From positions 620,001 to 684,000 of the forward strand of contig JAJKFH010003575.1 in NCBI GenBank assembly GCA_023333565.1: a stretch of DNA of 64,000 bases. Reading direction: 5' to 3'. Within the stretch, counting starts at the first letter, position 1; every line of letters begins with the position of its first letter. The stretch comes from Puffinus mauretanicus (taxonomy: Eukaryota > Chordata > Aves > Procellariiformes > Procellariidae). A program made the translations under genes and the position numbers. Below the pieces are notes generated by a model, which saw nothing but the letters and a program-made list of their open reading frames with translations, was not told the origin of the DNA and ran no database searches. This document shows positions 51,801 through 59,600 of this stretch, in pieces.

Positions 51801-51841
51801 TCTCTGCTGAGATCCAGAAGAGTTGGCCACACCACAGGCAT
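13883..51841 (-). CDS. EMSY: EMSY transcriptional regulator, complete coding region in 19 exons
   Basis: EMSY is a nuclear chromatin regulator. It binds the BRCA2 activation domain and HP1-type proteins, and is found with SIN3/HDAC, KDM5A and HCFC1 complexes at promoters. Coding exons (high to low): 51772-51841, 48153-48252, 47447-47521, 45017-45192, 43698-43850, 40079-40338, 35285-35558, 32979-33281, 30747-30896, 29040-29213, 26558-26694, 24824-24997, 23706-23904, 22391-22555, 21968-22123, 18927-19081, 17038-17601, 15641-16153, 13883-14077. They sum to 3,993 nt, giving 1,330 residues plus TAA. All introns are GT-AG and phases agree at every junction. The order is: N-terminal ENT domain (about residues 16-100), a basic stretch KPRKRRR at 201-207, long Ser/Thr/Val-rich disordered repeats, a 22-Gln tract, Gln-rich C-terminal part and an acidic tail. 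The human protein is, from memory, about 1,322 residues. Identification is by recognised protein sequence and is very secure; single exon edges are by inspection. Confidence 0.96.
15641..16153 (-). CDS. EMSY: EMSY exon 19, residues 1096-1266
   Basis: Encodes VQHPIIMQGSTVTKITFEGR, SSVPKLALPVTS, EAQIDTNVEHTIVDPP and IQNISQKKAEESSSG. 513 nt, acceptor TTTCAG, donor GTAAGA, phase 0 on both sides. From memory it looks the least conserved of the large EMSY exons relative to human. Confidence 0.93.
17038..17601 (-). CDS. EMSY: EMSY exon 18: glutamine-rich region, residues 908-1095
   Basis: The largest exon, 564 nt. Starts ALSSHTAFTKHSEQLGTEEG, continues VEEMDTLDPQTGLFYRSAL, then a long Gln/Leu/Pro-rich segment with QHKLPQMPQLSIRHQKLTP and TVVQVLAVKTTQQLPKLQQ. 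Acceptor ATTAAG, donor GTAACG. Confidence 0.95.
18927..19081 (-). CDS. EMSY: EMSY exon 17, residues 856-907
   Basis: Encodes VSHRSQPHQQSSQPQRTLLQ, HVAQSQTATQTSVVVKSIP and THIMQQ. Acceptor TTTCAG, donor GTTGTA (a weaker donor). Leaves in phase 0. The preceding intron is 2.9 kb, and I looked there without success for a further small coding exon. Confidence 0.94.
21968..22123 (-). CDS. EMSY: EMSY exon 16, residues 804-856
   Basis: Encodes VKEKLESKPRQPTIDLSQMA, QMTQEKRHSPESPSIAVVE and ELVAEYITT. Acceptor AAGCAG, donor GTAAGT; phase 1 on both sides. The next exon joins directly in frame. Confidence 0.95.
22391..22555 (-). CDS. EMSY: EMSY exon 15, residues 749-804
   Basis: Encodes DSQPVVHVIASRSQDWSEHE, TSPTIIYQDVSSESQSAT and IKALLELQQTT. 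165 nt, acceptor AAACAG, donor GTGTGA; phase 1 on both sides. Confidence 0.95.
22586..22665 (-). mobile_element. CR1 LINE 3' end remnant in EMSY intron
   Basis: The plus strand reads ATAGAACATTTTGGGTTGGA, then GGTCCAACTTCTTGCTTTAA and AGCAGGG, the reverse complement of the CR1 3' end. Lies 30 bases upstream of EMSY exon 15's acceptor in the transcript sense. Confidence 0.7.
23706..23904 (-). CDS. EMSY: EMSY exon 14, residues 683-749
   Basis: Encodes VLIKPKPVTFQATVVSEQTR, a glutamine/alanine helix-like stretch, EVKEEPQTYTD and a serine cluster. Acceptor AATTAG, donor GTGTGT; leaves in phase 1. Confidence 0.95.
24824..24997 (-). CDS. EMSY: EMSY exon 13, residues 625-682
   Basis: Encodes GEKTIQAVPAGAKPAI, TRPITKMIVTQPKGIGS and KIIPTKIVYGQQGKTQ. 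174 nt, acceptor CTACAG, donor GTACAG, phase 0 on both sides. Confidence 0.95.
26558..26694 (-). CDS. EMSY: EMSY exon 12, residues 579-624
   Basis: Encodes TTKITTIPMTSKPNVIVVQ, TTGKGTTIQGLPG and NVVTTLLNAG. Acceptor TTTAG, donor GTAAGT; leaves in phase 0. Confidence 0.95.
27093..27123. repeat. Perfect inverted repeat, 13-bp arms, 5-nt loop
   Basis: ATTCTTCTACAGA at 27093-27105 pairs exactly with 27111-27123 across CAACC. It is in an EMSY intron. Confidence 0.9.
27741..27877 (+). repeat. A/C-rich low-complexity tract in EMSY intron 11-12
   Basis: About 137 bases almost only A and C on the plus strand (AAAAACCCC-like runs, CCAACCAACC), i.e. T/G-rich in the EMSY transcript. Confidence 0.9.
29040..29213 (-). 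CDS. EMSY: EMSY exon 11, residues 521-579
   Basis: Encodes TQATYTRPTVSPSIGARMAG, TYVKTTSGSIITVVPKSLA and GGKIISSNIVSG. 174 nt, acceptor AAACAG, donor GTAGGC; phase 1 on both sides. Confidence 0.95.
30335..30430 (+). mobile_element. MIR-type SINE remnant
   Basis: ACTATGAGCAAGTCACCTGT followed by ATGTAAAATAGGAATGATGC matches the core of MIR-type SINEs (GACCTTGGGCAAGTCA... CTGTAAAATGGGGATAATA). Confidence 0.6.
30747..30896 (-). CDS. EMSY: EMSY exon 10, residues 471-521
   Basis: Encodes VKIITQQVQPSKILPKPVTA, NSPIMVVSSNG and IMTTKLVTTPTG. 150 nt, acceptor CCTAG, donor GTAAGT, in and out in phase 1, so frame-neutral if skipped. Confidence 0.95.
31040..31091 (+). repeat. T/G-rich low-complexity tract in EMSY intron
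   Basis: Runs of T with GGG and TTTG repeats; A/C-rich in the EMSY sense. Confidence 0.85.
32390..32500 (-). mobile_element. MIR-type SINE remnant
   Basis: ACAGCAGAGTAAAGTCAACA and CGACTTGCCCAAAGTCAACT resemble the reverse complement of the MIR core. Confidence 0.5.
32979..33281 (-). CDS. EMSY: EMSY exon 9 with 22-glutamine tract, residues 370-471
   Basis: Encodes STSAIKVASTRLPSPKGLV, ILAQFPKQHQQSPKQQ, then an unbroken run of 22 Gln codons (33070-33135; 13 CAG and 9 CAA) and PPGIKPTIQIKQESG. Acceptor TCACAG, donor GTAGTT. The polyQ is much longer than the interrupted Gln stretch I recall for human EMSY. The plus-strand alanine-rich reading frame here is a shadow. Confidence 0.95.
33070..33135 (-). 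repeat. CAG/CAA triplet run encoding Gln22
   Basis: 22 consecutive glutamine codons in EMSY exon 9, with 9 CAA interruptions among 13 CAG. Confidence 0.95.
35285..35558 (-). CDS. EMSY: EMSY exon 8, residues 279-370
   Basis: Encodes VIIVTTSPSSTFVPNILSKS and LVPTSVIASTTQ, a serine run, then AVTAVVSSTPSVVMSTVAQ. Low-complexity Ser/Thr/Val repeats typical of the EMSY middle region. Acceptor TTTCAG, donor GTATGG. Confidence 0.95.
35768..35815 (+). repeat. T/G-rich low-complexity tract in EMSY intron
   Basis: TTTTTGTTGTTGTTGG and GGTTTGGTTTT repeats, similar in kind to the tract near 31.05 kb. Confidence 0.85.
36245..36310 (-). mobile_element. Probable CR1 3' end remnant in EMSY intron
   Basis: Contains CATAGAATCCATTATAACGT followed by TGGAAGAGGTCT, resembling the reverse complement of the CR1 terminus. 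Short and diverged. Confidence 0.5.
36759..36779 (+). repeat. Poly(A) run in EMSY intron
   Basis: About 21 consecutive A; no retroposed sequence could be recognised upstream of it. Confidence 0.85.
38143..38180 (+). repeat. 19-bp direct tandem duplication in EMSY intron
   Basis: Units 38143-38161 and 38162-38180 share the core TCATATCCAACA and differ at three positions. Confidence 0.85.
40079..40338 (-). CDS. EMSY: EMSY exon 7: nuclear-localisation-type basic cluster, residues 192-278
   Basis: Starts with an acidic stretch (DDDE) and the basic cluster KPRKRRR at residues 201-207, a likely nuclear localisation signal. Then come a serine run, VSGSPKMSNIMQSIANSL and a Thr/Gln-rich end. Acceptor TTCCAG, donor GTATGT, exit phase 0. 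Confidence 0.96.
41745..41850 (+). mobile_element. MIR-type SINE remnant
   Basis: GGCCCTGAACAAGCC then GATCTCCATCTATAAAGCAG fits a decayed forward MIR core. Confidence 0.45.
42285..42405 (-). mobile_element. MIR-type SINE remnant
   Basis: GAGGCAGAGGCACGGAGAGG then TTAATGGCTCAATCAGACTG, CAGTGGCGAAGTCACGAC and CTCAGGCCTCCTGAGTT follow the reverse-complement MIR consensus (GAGGCACAGAGAGGTTAA...). Confidence 0.7.
43570..43665 (-). mobile_element. MIR-type SINE remnant
   Basis: TTAAATGACTTGCCCAAGGT followed by CAGAGTGTTTAACTCAG fits the reverse-complement MIR core. It ends about 30 bases from EMSY exon 6's donor. Confidence 0.65.
43698..43850 (-). CDS. EMSY: EMSY exon 6, residues 141-192
   Basis: Ser/Thr/Pro-rich, with VATVKSPRPASPASNVVVL and GSTVYVK. 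Acceptor CTTCAG, donor GTAAGT, 153 nt (frame-neutral). The junction with exon 5 reads E-V-V-V-C here; the number of valines is worth comparing with other species. Confidence 0.94.
45017..45192 (-). CDS. EMSY: EMSY exon 5: HP1-binding region, residues 82-141
   Basis: Encodes SGPNSSSEWSIEGRRLVPLM followed by PRLVPQTAF and an Ala/Val-rich stretch. The segment just after ENT with LVPLM and RLVPQ resembles the chromoshadow-binding PxVxL-type sequence described for EMSY. Acceptor TTTAG, donor GTGAGA. Confidence 0.95.
47447..47521 (-). CDS. EMSY: EMSY exon 4: end of ENT domain, residues 57-82
   Basis: Encodes STERHRAEVRRAVNDERL and the following residues, the last ENT helix. Acceptor TAATAG and consensus donor GTAAGT flank a 75-nt exon, so skipping it would keep the frame but remove part of ENT. 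Confidence 0.96.
48153..48252 (-). CDS. EMSY: EMSY exon 3: ENT domain, residues 24-57
   Basis: Encodes the helical ENT core (ELEAYAGVISALRAQ, then a lysine-rich turn and LLGELSKVL). Acceptor TTCTTCAG and donor GTAACC are both clear. It is 100 nt long, entered in phase 1 and left in phase 2. The ENT domain dimerises and is used by EMSY for contacts with HP1/ZMYND11-type partners. Confidence 0.96.
50857..50864. promoter_or_regulatory. CRE-type site in EMSY intron 2
   Basis: Perfect TGACGTCA about 0.9 kb inside the intron after the start-codon exon. Motif match only. Confidence 0.35.
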
Positions 51842-51880
51842 CTTTCCCTTGTGTTTGTGCTCCCACAGAGCTCAGCCTCG
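51772..51880 (-). CDS. EMSY: EMSY exon 2: 5' UTR end, start codon, residues 1-23
   Basis: The acceptor is a T-rich tract ending in CAG at 51881. The 39 nt from 51880 to 51842 are 5' UTR. The start ATG is at 51841-51839 in the context AAAGATGC (A at -3). It encodes MPVVWPTLLDLSRDECKRIL and three more residues, the first part of the ENT domain. The donor is GTACA at 51771, leaving phase 1. Confidence 0.93.
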
Positions 51881-52972
51881 CTGAAAAAGGAATATAAATG
51901 CAGTAAGTGCAAGTCCATCATTTATTGATTTCCCAAGCCGATTAACGTAAACTCTCCTCAGCCTGCTCACAACTCCACCGACACAGTCGCTCCCATCCCC
52001 GCTCCAACCTTCGTAATGGCATGCTCTGCCATGCAGGAATTCAGCAGTTTCACAAGGGCACGGACTTCCTATGCGCTCTTGCTCAGATCCATCACCCAAG
52101 CCTTTTTACCGAGTTTCCTATCTCCTTCTCAAGCCTTTTTTCATGCTGAAACGCTCTCCGAATTGATGTTCGAGTCTCCTCCCTCTCTTTATGCACAGAG
52201 CACCTATTATAAGAACTCTTCCAGCTAACCGCACGCCCCCCTTCCCCCCGGGGAATGCATTTAGCACTAGCCTATTATATGACAGAACGGCAAAAACACC
52301 GTGAAAATTTGCTTTCCGCGTACCAACACCAGCCCCCAAAAAAACCCAAACACGGGAACACCCCCTCGCCCGATCGCATCTCGGCGAGATTCCGGGGGTG
52401 GCGGGGAAGGAGGGCGCATCTCCCCGTTGCAACGAGGATAATAAAGGAAAAAGAGGAGCCTGAGGCGAGCGGGACGAGCCGGATTGTGCCAGCCCGCGGC
52501 CGCGCCGCGTTCCCCGGGCAGGGAACGGCACAGCGGGAGGGGGTGGCGGGAGGGTGGGCACCAGGAACAAAAGCCCCGGCGCCGTCGCACCTTCCAAAGC
52601 GGGGCTGGAAGGAGGGGGGATCTCCCACAAGGGCGCCCGGAGGCAGCCGCCACCCGGGGACGCTCCCCGGCTCTCGGCGGGGGGGGGACCGGCGGCAGCC
52701 AGCGGCGCTGGGTCCCCGCCGAGCTCGGGGGCGGCCGCCCCCGAGGCCCCCGCCGGCAGGAGGGAGGGAGGGAGGGAGCGGGCGGCGGCCTCTTCCCCGC
52801 GCCGGGCGGAGGGGCAGCGCCGGCGGCCTGCAGGCGGGGGACGGGGCGCTGCCCGCGGGCCCCTGAGGGGGCTGCCCGCCGTCCAGGGAAGGGGAGCTGC
52901 CCCTCTCCCCGAGGGGGAGCGCCCCAGGCAAGGCGGGGAGGCGCGGCGGCGCTGCCGGGGAGCGGGACCCAC
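51881..52972 (-). other. EMSY: EMSY intron 1
   Basis: Runs from the inferred exon 1 donor in the CpG island to the acceptor at 51881. Its first ~650 bases are CpG island sequence. Confidence 0.55.
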
Positions 52973-53090
52973 CTGCCCGGCCGTGCCTGGCACATCGAGA
53001 GGCTCCTCGGCGGCAGGGCCCCTCCTCCCCCCCGGTGCCGCTCTCGGGTTTGTTTAGTGGCGGTGGCGGCGGCGGCGCTTCCCCGGGCCA
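52973..53090 (-). other. EMSY: EMSY exon 1 (non-coding), approximate start
   Basis: A good donor (CAG then GTGGGT on the minus strand, exon end 52973) lies in the CpG island upstream of the ATG-bearing exon, whose acceptor is at 51880/51881. The right-hand limit is a guess from the YY1-type element at 53089-53100, which in many TATA-less promoters lies at or just downstream of the start site. An ATG at 52995-52993 would fall within this exon. No transcript evidence is available, so other donors in the island are possible. Confidence 0.5.
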
Positions 53091-53152
53091 AGATGGCGGC
53101 GGGACACACTGCTCATGCGCGGCCGCCGCGGTGTACGCCGGGAGTTGTAGTC
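53089..53152 (+). promoter_or_regulatory. Promoter module copy 1: YY1-, NRF1- and ZNF143-type sites
   Basis: CAAGATGGCGGC at 53089-53100 (YY1 type), CATGCGC at 53114-53120 (NRF1 type) and GCCGGGAGTTGTAGTC at 53137-53152 (reverse of the ACTACAATTCCC ZNF143/THAP11 element). Sites are called from known consensus motifs by eye. Confidence 0.8.
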
Positions 53153-53210
53153 CTGCCCCCCCCCCCCAGCCACCACCCTCCGCGGGTGAGGAGATGGAAG
53201 AAACGGGTGC

Positions 53211-53277
53211 CAAGATGGCGCGGGGGGAGCGCGTCGCGCATGCGCGGCGGCGCACGGCACACCTGGGAGCTGTAGTC
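53211..53277 (+). promoter_or_regulatory. Promoter module copy 2: YY1-, NRF1- and ZNF143-type sites
   Basis: CAAGATGGCG at 53211-53220, the perfect palindrome GCGCATGCGC at 53236-53245, and CCTGGGAGCTGTAGTC at 53262-53277. Order, orientation and spacing match copy 1 with an offset of 122-125 bp. Confidence 0.8.
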
Positions 53278-53531
53278 CTTTCCGCGTTCGTCGACGCGGT
53301 GGGAAGCGGCGCCGGCCGTCCCGCCATGGCCCGGCGGCCGGGTACGGGCAGCGAGAGGGGACAAAAACCCGCGCGCGTTGTCCGCCTGGGCTGGGGCGCG
53401 CTGCACCGCCGCTGCGTGAAACCGCTGCGAGCGCGGCGTTGTTTAAGCGCATCCCACATACCCCTAAACTTTAGGCATTAACGGCCGACCGCTGCTTCTG
53501 CAAAGAAATCTGGCAGGGTTGACATCAGCCC

Positions 53532-53539
53532 TGACGTCA
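53532..53539. promoter_or_regulatory. CRE-type site TGACGTCA
   Basis: Perfect CREB/ATF palindrome upstream of the EMSY start region, at the AT-rich edge of the island. Confidence 0.6.
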
Positions 53540-53593
53540 TTTGGCCGTTTCCAGCTTTCTGACTTAAAACCGGTGGCGGTTACGCGCGGTGCT

Positions 53594-53609
53594 GCGTGGG
53601 GCTGTAGTC
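53594..53609 (+). promoter_or_regulatory. Third, weaker ZNF143-type site
   Basis: GCGTGGGGCTGTAGTC keeps the CTGTAGTC core of the two stronger sites and the same orientation, but no YY1-type element was seen next to it. Confidence 0.45.
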
Positions 53610-56600
53610 ACCGCGCTTCTGTGCAAACAATAAAGTCATAAAATCCACGCCCTAAAGCCACACTCACAATTGCTTCGGGTTTTTTTTTGCTCCCTGCGGT
53701 AATTAATCAGGGCGCAGAGCAACCTACTCCCAAAAGCCACGAGCACCGATTTCGGAGCCCTGGGCCTGGCAGCTATTTCATAGCTAGCAGTGATTATAAC
53801 TTTTTTTTTCCTGCAGATTTCCAAGAAAAGCAGTAATTATATCTCTTTAAAAGTCCTTAGATCAGATTAGAAATAGGAAAGAACATATCTCTGGGGTGCA
53901 GCTGAAGCTTAAAAACAACGCATCTATCTGTTTGTGGCTGCGTGTTAGCAAAAAAAATCCGATCCATAAAACCGTCTGCAAGGCGGTCGCTGGAAAATCA
54001 CACTACAGCCCCTTCAGGATGAGCTTTTGCTGTCGGGTCTGCATCTCACAGGGCTTCGTTTTCGCTGCAGGCGCTTGTTTTCCACGCTTCATCTTGCACG
54101 CTTTCTGATTTTGCAAACAGGCGCCCTGGGGACGGACAGTTTGATGAAGAGGAGGGCAGGGCTGCTCCTTATTCTGCTCTCTCCCAGAAAATCTTATTTT
54201 ATAATTTGCTTTCAAAACGCCAGAAACAGCTGGACGTTTGCTGAGGTGAAGACAAGGCGGGTGGATGGCGTGTGTTGTATCGCAACACCTATTTCCAGAT
54301 CTGCCAGTGCTCTTATTTCCACCTAACTATAGATAAAAATGTTTCTTCCCTGTGATCTTTGATGAACATTTTCTCACTTGCAATTTCCTATTGTTCTTCA
54401 CAGCAGCATAAATCTCAAGTACTTGAAAACAATTCTGCTGAACCACAAAGGAGAGCTAGAACAATTTTCCTTCTTTTTTAATGCCTTCCTAAACAAGAAC
54501 CAGCTGAAGGCAGAGTAATACTCTGCATAATATTACCTAATAAAAATAAATGTCCTCAGCTTTGCACAAAACTGAAGAAGATGCAGACCAGGTTAGTGCC
54601 AGAAGTTGAAGTTTTCCTTTGTAGGTCGGAGACAGCACTGCAAACTGATCTGGAAATGTGTCTTTTAGTTGGATTCATCTGGTCAATAGGAACAGGTAGG
54701 ACAGCCTCACCGCTTACCGGAATAAAATAACCTTTTTCAGGTTTATTTGTCAGTTTTAACTGTGATGCTCTAGCAAAGCATCAGTTTTATTGCATCTGAG
54801 GTGTTTTAACAGTTGGCCCTTGTATTTGTAGAATAAATCATTCCGTGAGCAAGAAACTACCAAAACCTCTTTTATTTAAGAAAATTTATCTACTAAGGTG
54901 TAGATTTTAGCTGAATGTTTTCTCCGAGTTTGTGTGTTTATTAATGCTCTCTGTTCTCATACACGCTCTCCAGTGAAATCTCTGCTAACAACGCAGCTCG
55001 GAGAGAGCACAAATAACTTTTCTCAGCTCTGCTCAGCAGCTATATTCATTAAACTTCATGAGATCAATTTGGTATTTTTTTTAGATCTTTAATTTTTTTT
55101 CAAACGTGGATGAAAACTAGCCAACGGGACCAAAAGTTATTATGGGCAAGGTGGACAGACACACACCGACGCTCACGTACGTACATATGTATGTACTCAA
55201 AAAAATGGTAGACGCTTCATTTCCTTCAGCAGAACAGAAAAGAGATGTAAAAAATGAGCCAGTTATGTACAAAGCGTCTGAAGCTGCGATTGCTGCATTT
55301 CTACAGATGTCGTAAGATGATTTCCAAGAATCCTTCTTATTTTTATTAAGGATGAAGACCCAGACTTGGAAATAGGTGAGAGAGGTCCAGGAAGTCCAAA
55401 GGCCAAATTCTGCTTGTTACGGCAGCACCGTTGCCATTTACTTCAGATTAACCTACAATCAATTCTCTATTACCCATAAAAATGAGAGGGCTGAGATACC
55501 ATGGACAAAGAAGAAAAACCCAAAACGCATAAATAATGAGTCCTGAAAAGCGTAAGTAACCTGAACCAAGGCCAGATCTGCGGCGGTTGATCAACTGGGA
55601 TGGATCCACCAAGGTTGTCCCTGCAGAGAAGCAGAGATGAGTCCCAGCAGAGGCAGCAGAGCTACCCCCGAGCCCAGCAGGCTCTGGTCGGGAGGGTCTT
55701 CTTGAGTCAAGAAGCCCTAACTGGTCCCAGGAGCAGCACGGATCTTTCCGTAAGACTAAATTGAGGTTATCTGGACTCAGAATGACTGCACGGAGCCAGC
55801 TTGGATCTTCTAGCCTAATCCAGGGAGGTCACCCAAAGGAGACTGGGACTTGACAGCATTTCTTTATGTCTGATGAACAAAATGTCAAGAGTGTTCCAGT
55901 TATATAAATATATGAAATGAAAACAAAGACAATATGGTTTAGGCTTACTTCATTAATACAGAAACATGGCTAAAGTGTCCCACAGGTGAAATTTTCTCAG
56001 CAAATCATATAAAGTAAATGAATCCATTATGGGTGAAGGAAGAAAATGCAGAATGCTAAAATGCCAGTGTTTTTTCTAGCCTTAGTTGCCTTCCAGATGT
56101 TAATCACTTTCTTAGTTCTCATTACCTACATCCTTGGACTCCGAGTCATCAGTTAAGGAGGTGATTACAGAGCACTTTCTGACTGTTGAGAAAGCAAAAC
56201 GAGAGAGAAACTTGTCGATAGCAGCAGCATTTCATCGTTTCCTAAGGAGGCAACGCTCAACAGTGTAAAAAACCACAAGGTAAAAGTAGTTTGTAATAAT
56301 CCATTTTATTTTGCAGTTGAGGCAAGCTAAGAATTCATCTCATTAAAACAGCTTCAAGCAGTAAATCACTGAATTTTTGTAGCTTGGCAATACCAGGTAC
56401 CTTAGCTCTTCAAGTGTTAACAACAGCTCACCGTTAGCTTTCCTCTTACAGCCAGCAGAGATGAAACTGGGACTCATCAGGACCTGCAGTTTTCTTCATC
56501 TGATGGTGACCTACTGAGCAACGCTGGACAAGTTGTATCACCTCTCTTGTGCCTCCGTTTCCCACTTTTATAAAGCATTTTAAAAACTAATGGCAGATGG

Positions 56601-59600
56601 CGATATACAAAAGCCACGTGTTGTTATTTATAACAGCATACTGCTGGGTATTCTTTTTAAGAATTTCCTCCATTATATGCATTTAAGCAAAATTTGTTCC
56701 TCCTTCTAGTAAGGGAAAGAAATACAGTGACCATCAAGCACTCCTACTTCGTATTATGTTCTCTATGACCTGACATCCTCAGATCCCCCATCAGCTTAAA
56801 TAATACGATTCTCATCAATTACAGGCACTGGTCTAATTAATTAAACTTTCTAGGCACTTACAGAATAATCTATGTCTCACCACGCTTCCTTCTATCCCCT
56901 AAGACAATGGAAGGGGGAAGACAATGAGCTGTAGCTTGGCGGCATCAGCGCTGAGACGGCCCAAGGGAGAAGCGGTGATGTTCACGTGGAGAAGGTGATT
57001 TGTATGCAGCCCAGGTCACCAGGACAAAGCTGGGCTGCTCGGCTCTTCGGGGGCTGGTAGGAAACGAGCACAGCAGCCTCCCTGACATTGTTAGCCGCAT
57101 CTCCACTCGCATCGCTACGACCTGATTGATACAGACTCCGAAATAATCCTTTTTCTTCAGAGCAGCCTTTCCGGGGTAGAAGAAAGGCGCATCAGCTTGG
57201 TAGTAGATAAGAAGCAGGCACAGCTACTGCAGCTAGCTCTTTCCTGCCATGAACGGTGAATTTTCCAAGAGTCTTACGTTGGTAATTTCAAAAGTAAAAT
57301 TGGAAAATCAAGGAAAAAAAACATTATTTCTATCGGCCTGCCAGCAATTGAGAAAAGAAGTAAGGAATTCACTACGCTTTTATACTAAGATGAATGCAAC
57401 ATCGCAGGTAATTTAAATTTTTAGGGAATTTAAAGATGGTTTAAAGTATCTTCCGTGTCTTGCATAAGAGAGAAACAGCATAAATTCTAACAGAAGCTAA
57501 ATTCTCTCGATCTTTTTTTGTTTCCGAGTTAAATGGCCTAACCAACAGTTTCCACTTCTCTTAAGAGGTTATTCAGTGACTCGATACGCTTTCATGACAT
57601 AAGCACCTCTATTTTAATTTCATTCTATCTCCCTCAGACCGCTCCTAAACTCTCTCTTCCTCCTCAGACGCTTTCCCGTCACATTTTTTCTCCCGGTTAA
57701 GAGAAGAGCAGAAGCCTCAGCAACGTTGAGGCGCTGGCAGCTTGCCAGAGGAGCCTTTTATATATACAGCCTCGTCAGATACAGCGATTGTCACCCAGGA
57801 CTATTTGTATTTAAATCCAGAAAGATATCTCAGCTGCTTTCACTGACAATAGCTTTGTGTTGTCAGTTAATAGAGATTTTTTTCCCCTATTATAAGTAAT
57901 ACTTACTATATTCAACATATATATTTGTTTTACAAATCGTGAGAGCTTCAGTGCTGAAAGTACCTAAATTCAGCAAGGCTTAAATCCATCAAAACGCCAC
58001 CGTGCATCGAGCTGAGCACCTATTTAAGCACTTCGCCACGCTGAGGCAAAAACTTGATTATATAACCTCAGATAATGGGAAAAAAAAAAAAAAACAACCT
58101 TCATTGTGTCATTCTGCGGCATATCAGAGAGCGAATTGAAGTCGGTACCTTCTGCAATCTCGGGAGGCAGATGCAAACCCCCATCCTCTTTGTAGCGTGC
58201 CGTATTGGTGAAGAATGTATAAACTTGGTGGGAAGAAAGCAAAGGCGCTTCTCAGAATAGAAAGCGTGGGAATAAGGCAAAGTATTAAAGTTATCGCTAT
58301 GCCGTGCAAGTTGTGTCCTTATCTATGGTCACATACGCGTATTACAAACCATCGGTAACTCTAGCGTACTTCTGCAGTTCAAAGAACGTATCCCAGATCA
58401 GCATTGGGCAGAATTCAGCCGCACTAGGACCTGATTTGTGCTGTATTTTAGGGGAGCTCGCACGCTCTCCCTCGAGTTGCACTGTTAACCCATCAACAGA
58501 CTGTATCGCTTCGCAGTTCAAGAATCAGTGAATTGTTGGTTCCTGATTTTGACTATTTTTACAAGGCTGGATGGGCTATATAAATGCTGGGAACTCTAAG
58601 GGATGTATTCGATCCCTCTATGCAGACTGGACAACAAAGGCAGCTCCATAGACAACAGGATAAACAGTTAACGATCATAATTACCTAATGGCCAATGAAA
58701 CTCTGCATTTGCTTATCTGGACAATCACCGACCTTGTTTTTCCTAGCAATATGATCATTTATAAACTCTTCATGCCCAACTATTTTTGAAGGATCCCATT
58801 CATTTGCTGTGCCCTGAATTCAAGAAATTATATTGATCCTGGAACACCTTGCAAATGAAAGTTTACTTAAACATACAGGATTGTTGCAGGGTGAAAACAG
58901 CAACGGAAAAGGAAAGTGAGTTGGTGCTGAGTTTGCAAACCACAATCGGTAACATCTCTGTCGCTACGCAGTCTTCACTGGAACTTTGGGAAAAGTTCAC
59001 GTACTTTTTAAGAGGTTGGTTAACACCGGTGGTTAGCAAGGCTTGTGCAGACAAATGAAGACAACCTGTCACTCCTGGGTTGGGGCAAGCAAATAGGGAA
59101 AATAAAAAGATGACTCAGATTCCCTCACTTCCACTCCTTCATGGTGATATAAATTTCTGTCTTCCCCTTAGCGTGCGCTGCGCACAGAGCAGCACAGTAG
59201 GCTGTGATCATCTGCTTGGGCTGGCTGAACGCTTCAGAGGCTGCAGCAGCTCAGGTGGAAGCGAGGACTGGACTCGGAGCAGTTGCTTGTAATTTAGAAG
59301 GCTGCTTTCCTATGCAGGGAAGGAAATAAGTAGCTGTAGGCCAGAATGCAGACCGCTATGAGTAAATCGCGTAGTACGGGTCATTTGGAAAGTTACGCCT
59401 GTGCACAAAACCACGTCATTTGGGCAGACCCGGACACAAACACCCTCGCGTGAAAGTACAGTGCTGCAAAGCCAACGGGCCTCTGGATTTCCTCAGATTG
59501 AAGACCTGATACCAAACTTATGAAAATCAGCATTCTTTGAATCCGAATCGTAAAAAAAAGCAAAAAAGATCCCAGTGAAATAGGGTAAAATGCAATGGGA

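Larger units (their letters stand above)
52300..53450. promoter_or_regulatory. EMSY: EMSY promoter CpG island
   Basis: About 1.15 kb of very GC-rich sequence with dense CpG, without a TATA box, spanning the EMSY exon 1 donor and its upstream flank. Long open frames on both strands here come from the lack of AT-rich stop codons. Confidence 0.88.

Noticed and set aside
52118..53481. Long open frames of 148-394 codons on both strands across the EMSY CpG island
   Set aside because: Overlapping frames in all phases with Pro/Arg/Ala/Gly-rich low-complexity translation are expected where stop codons are rare. None resembles a known protein.
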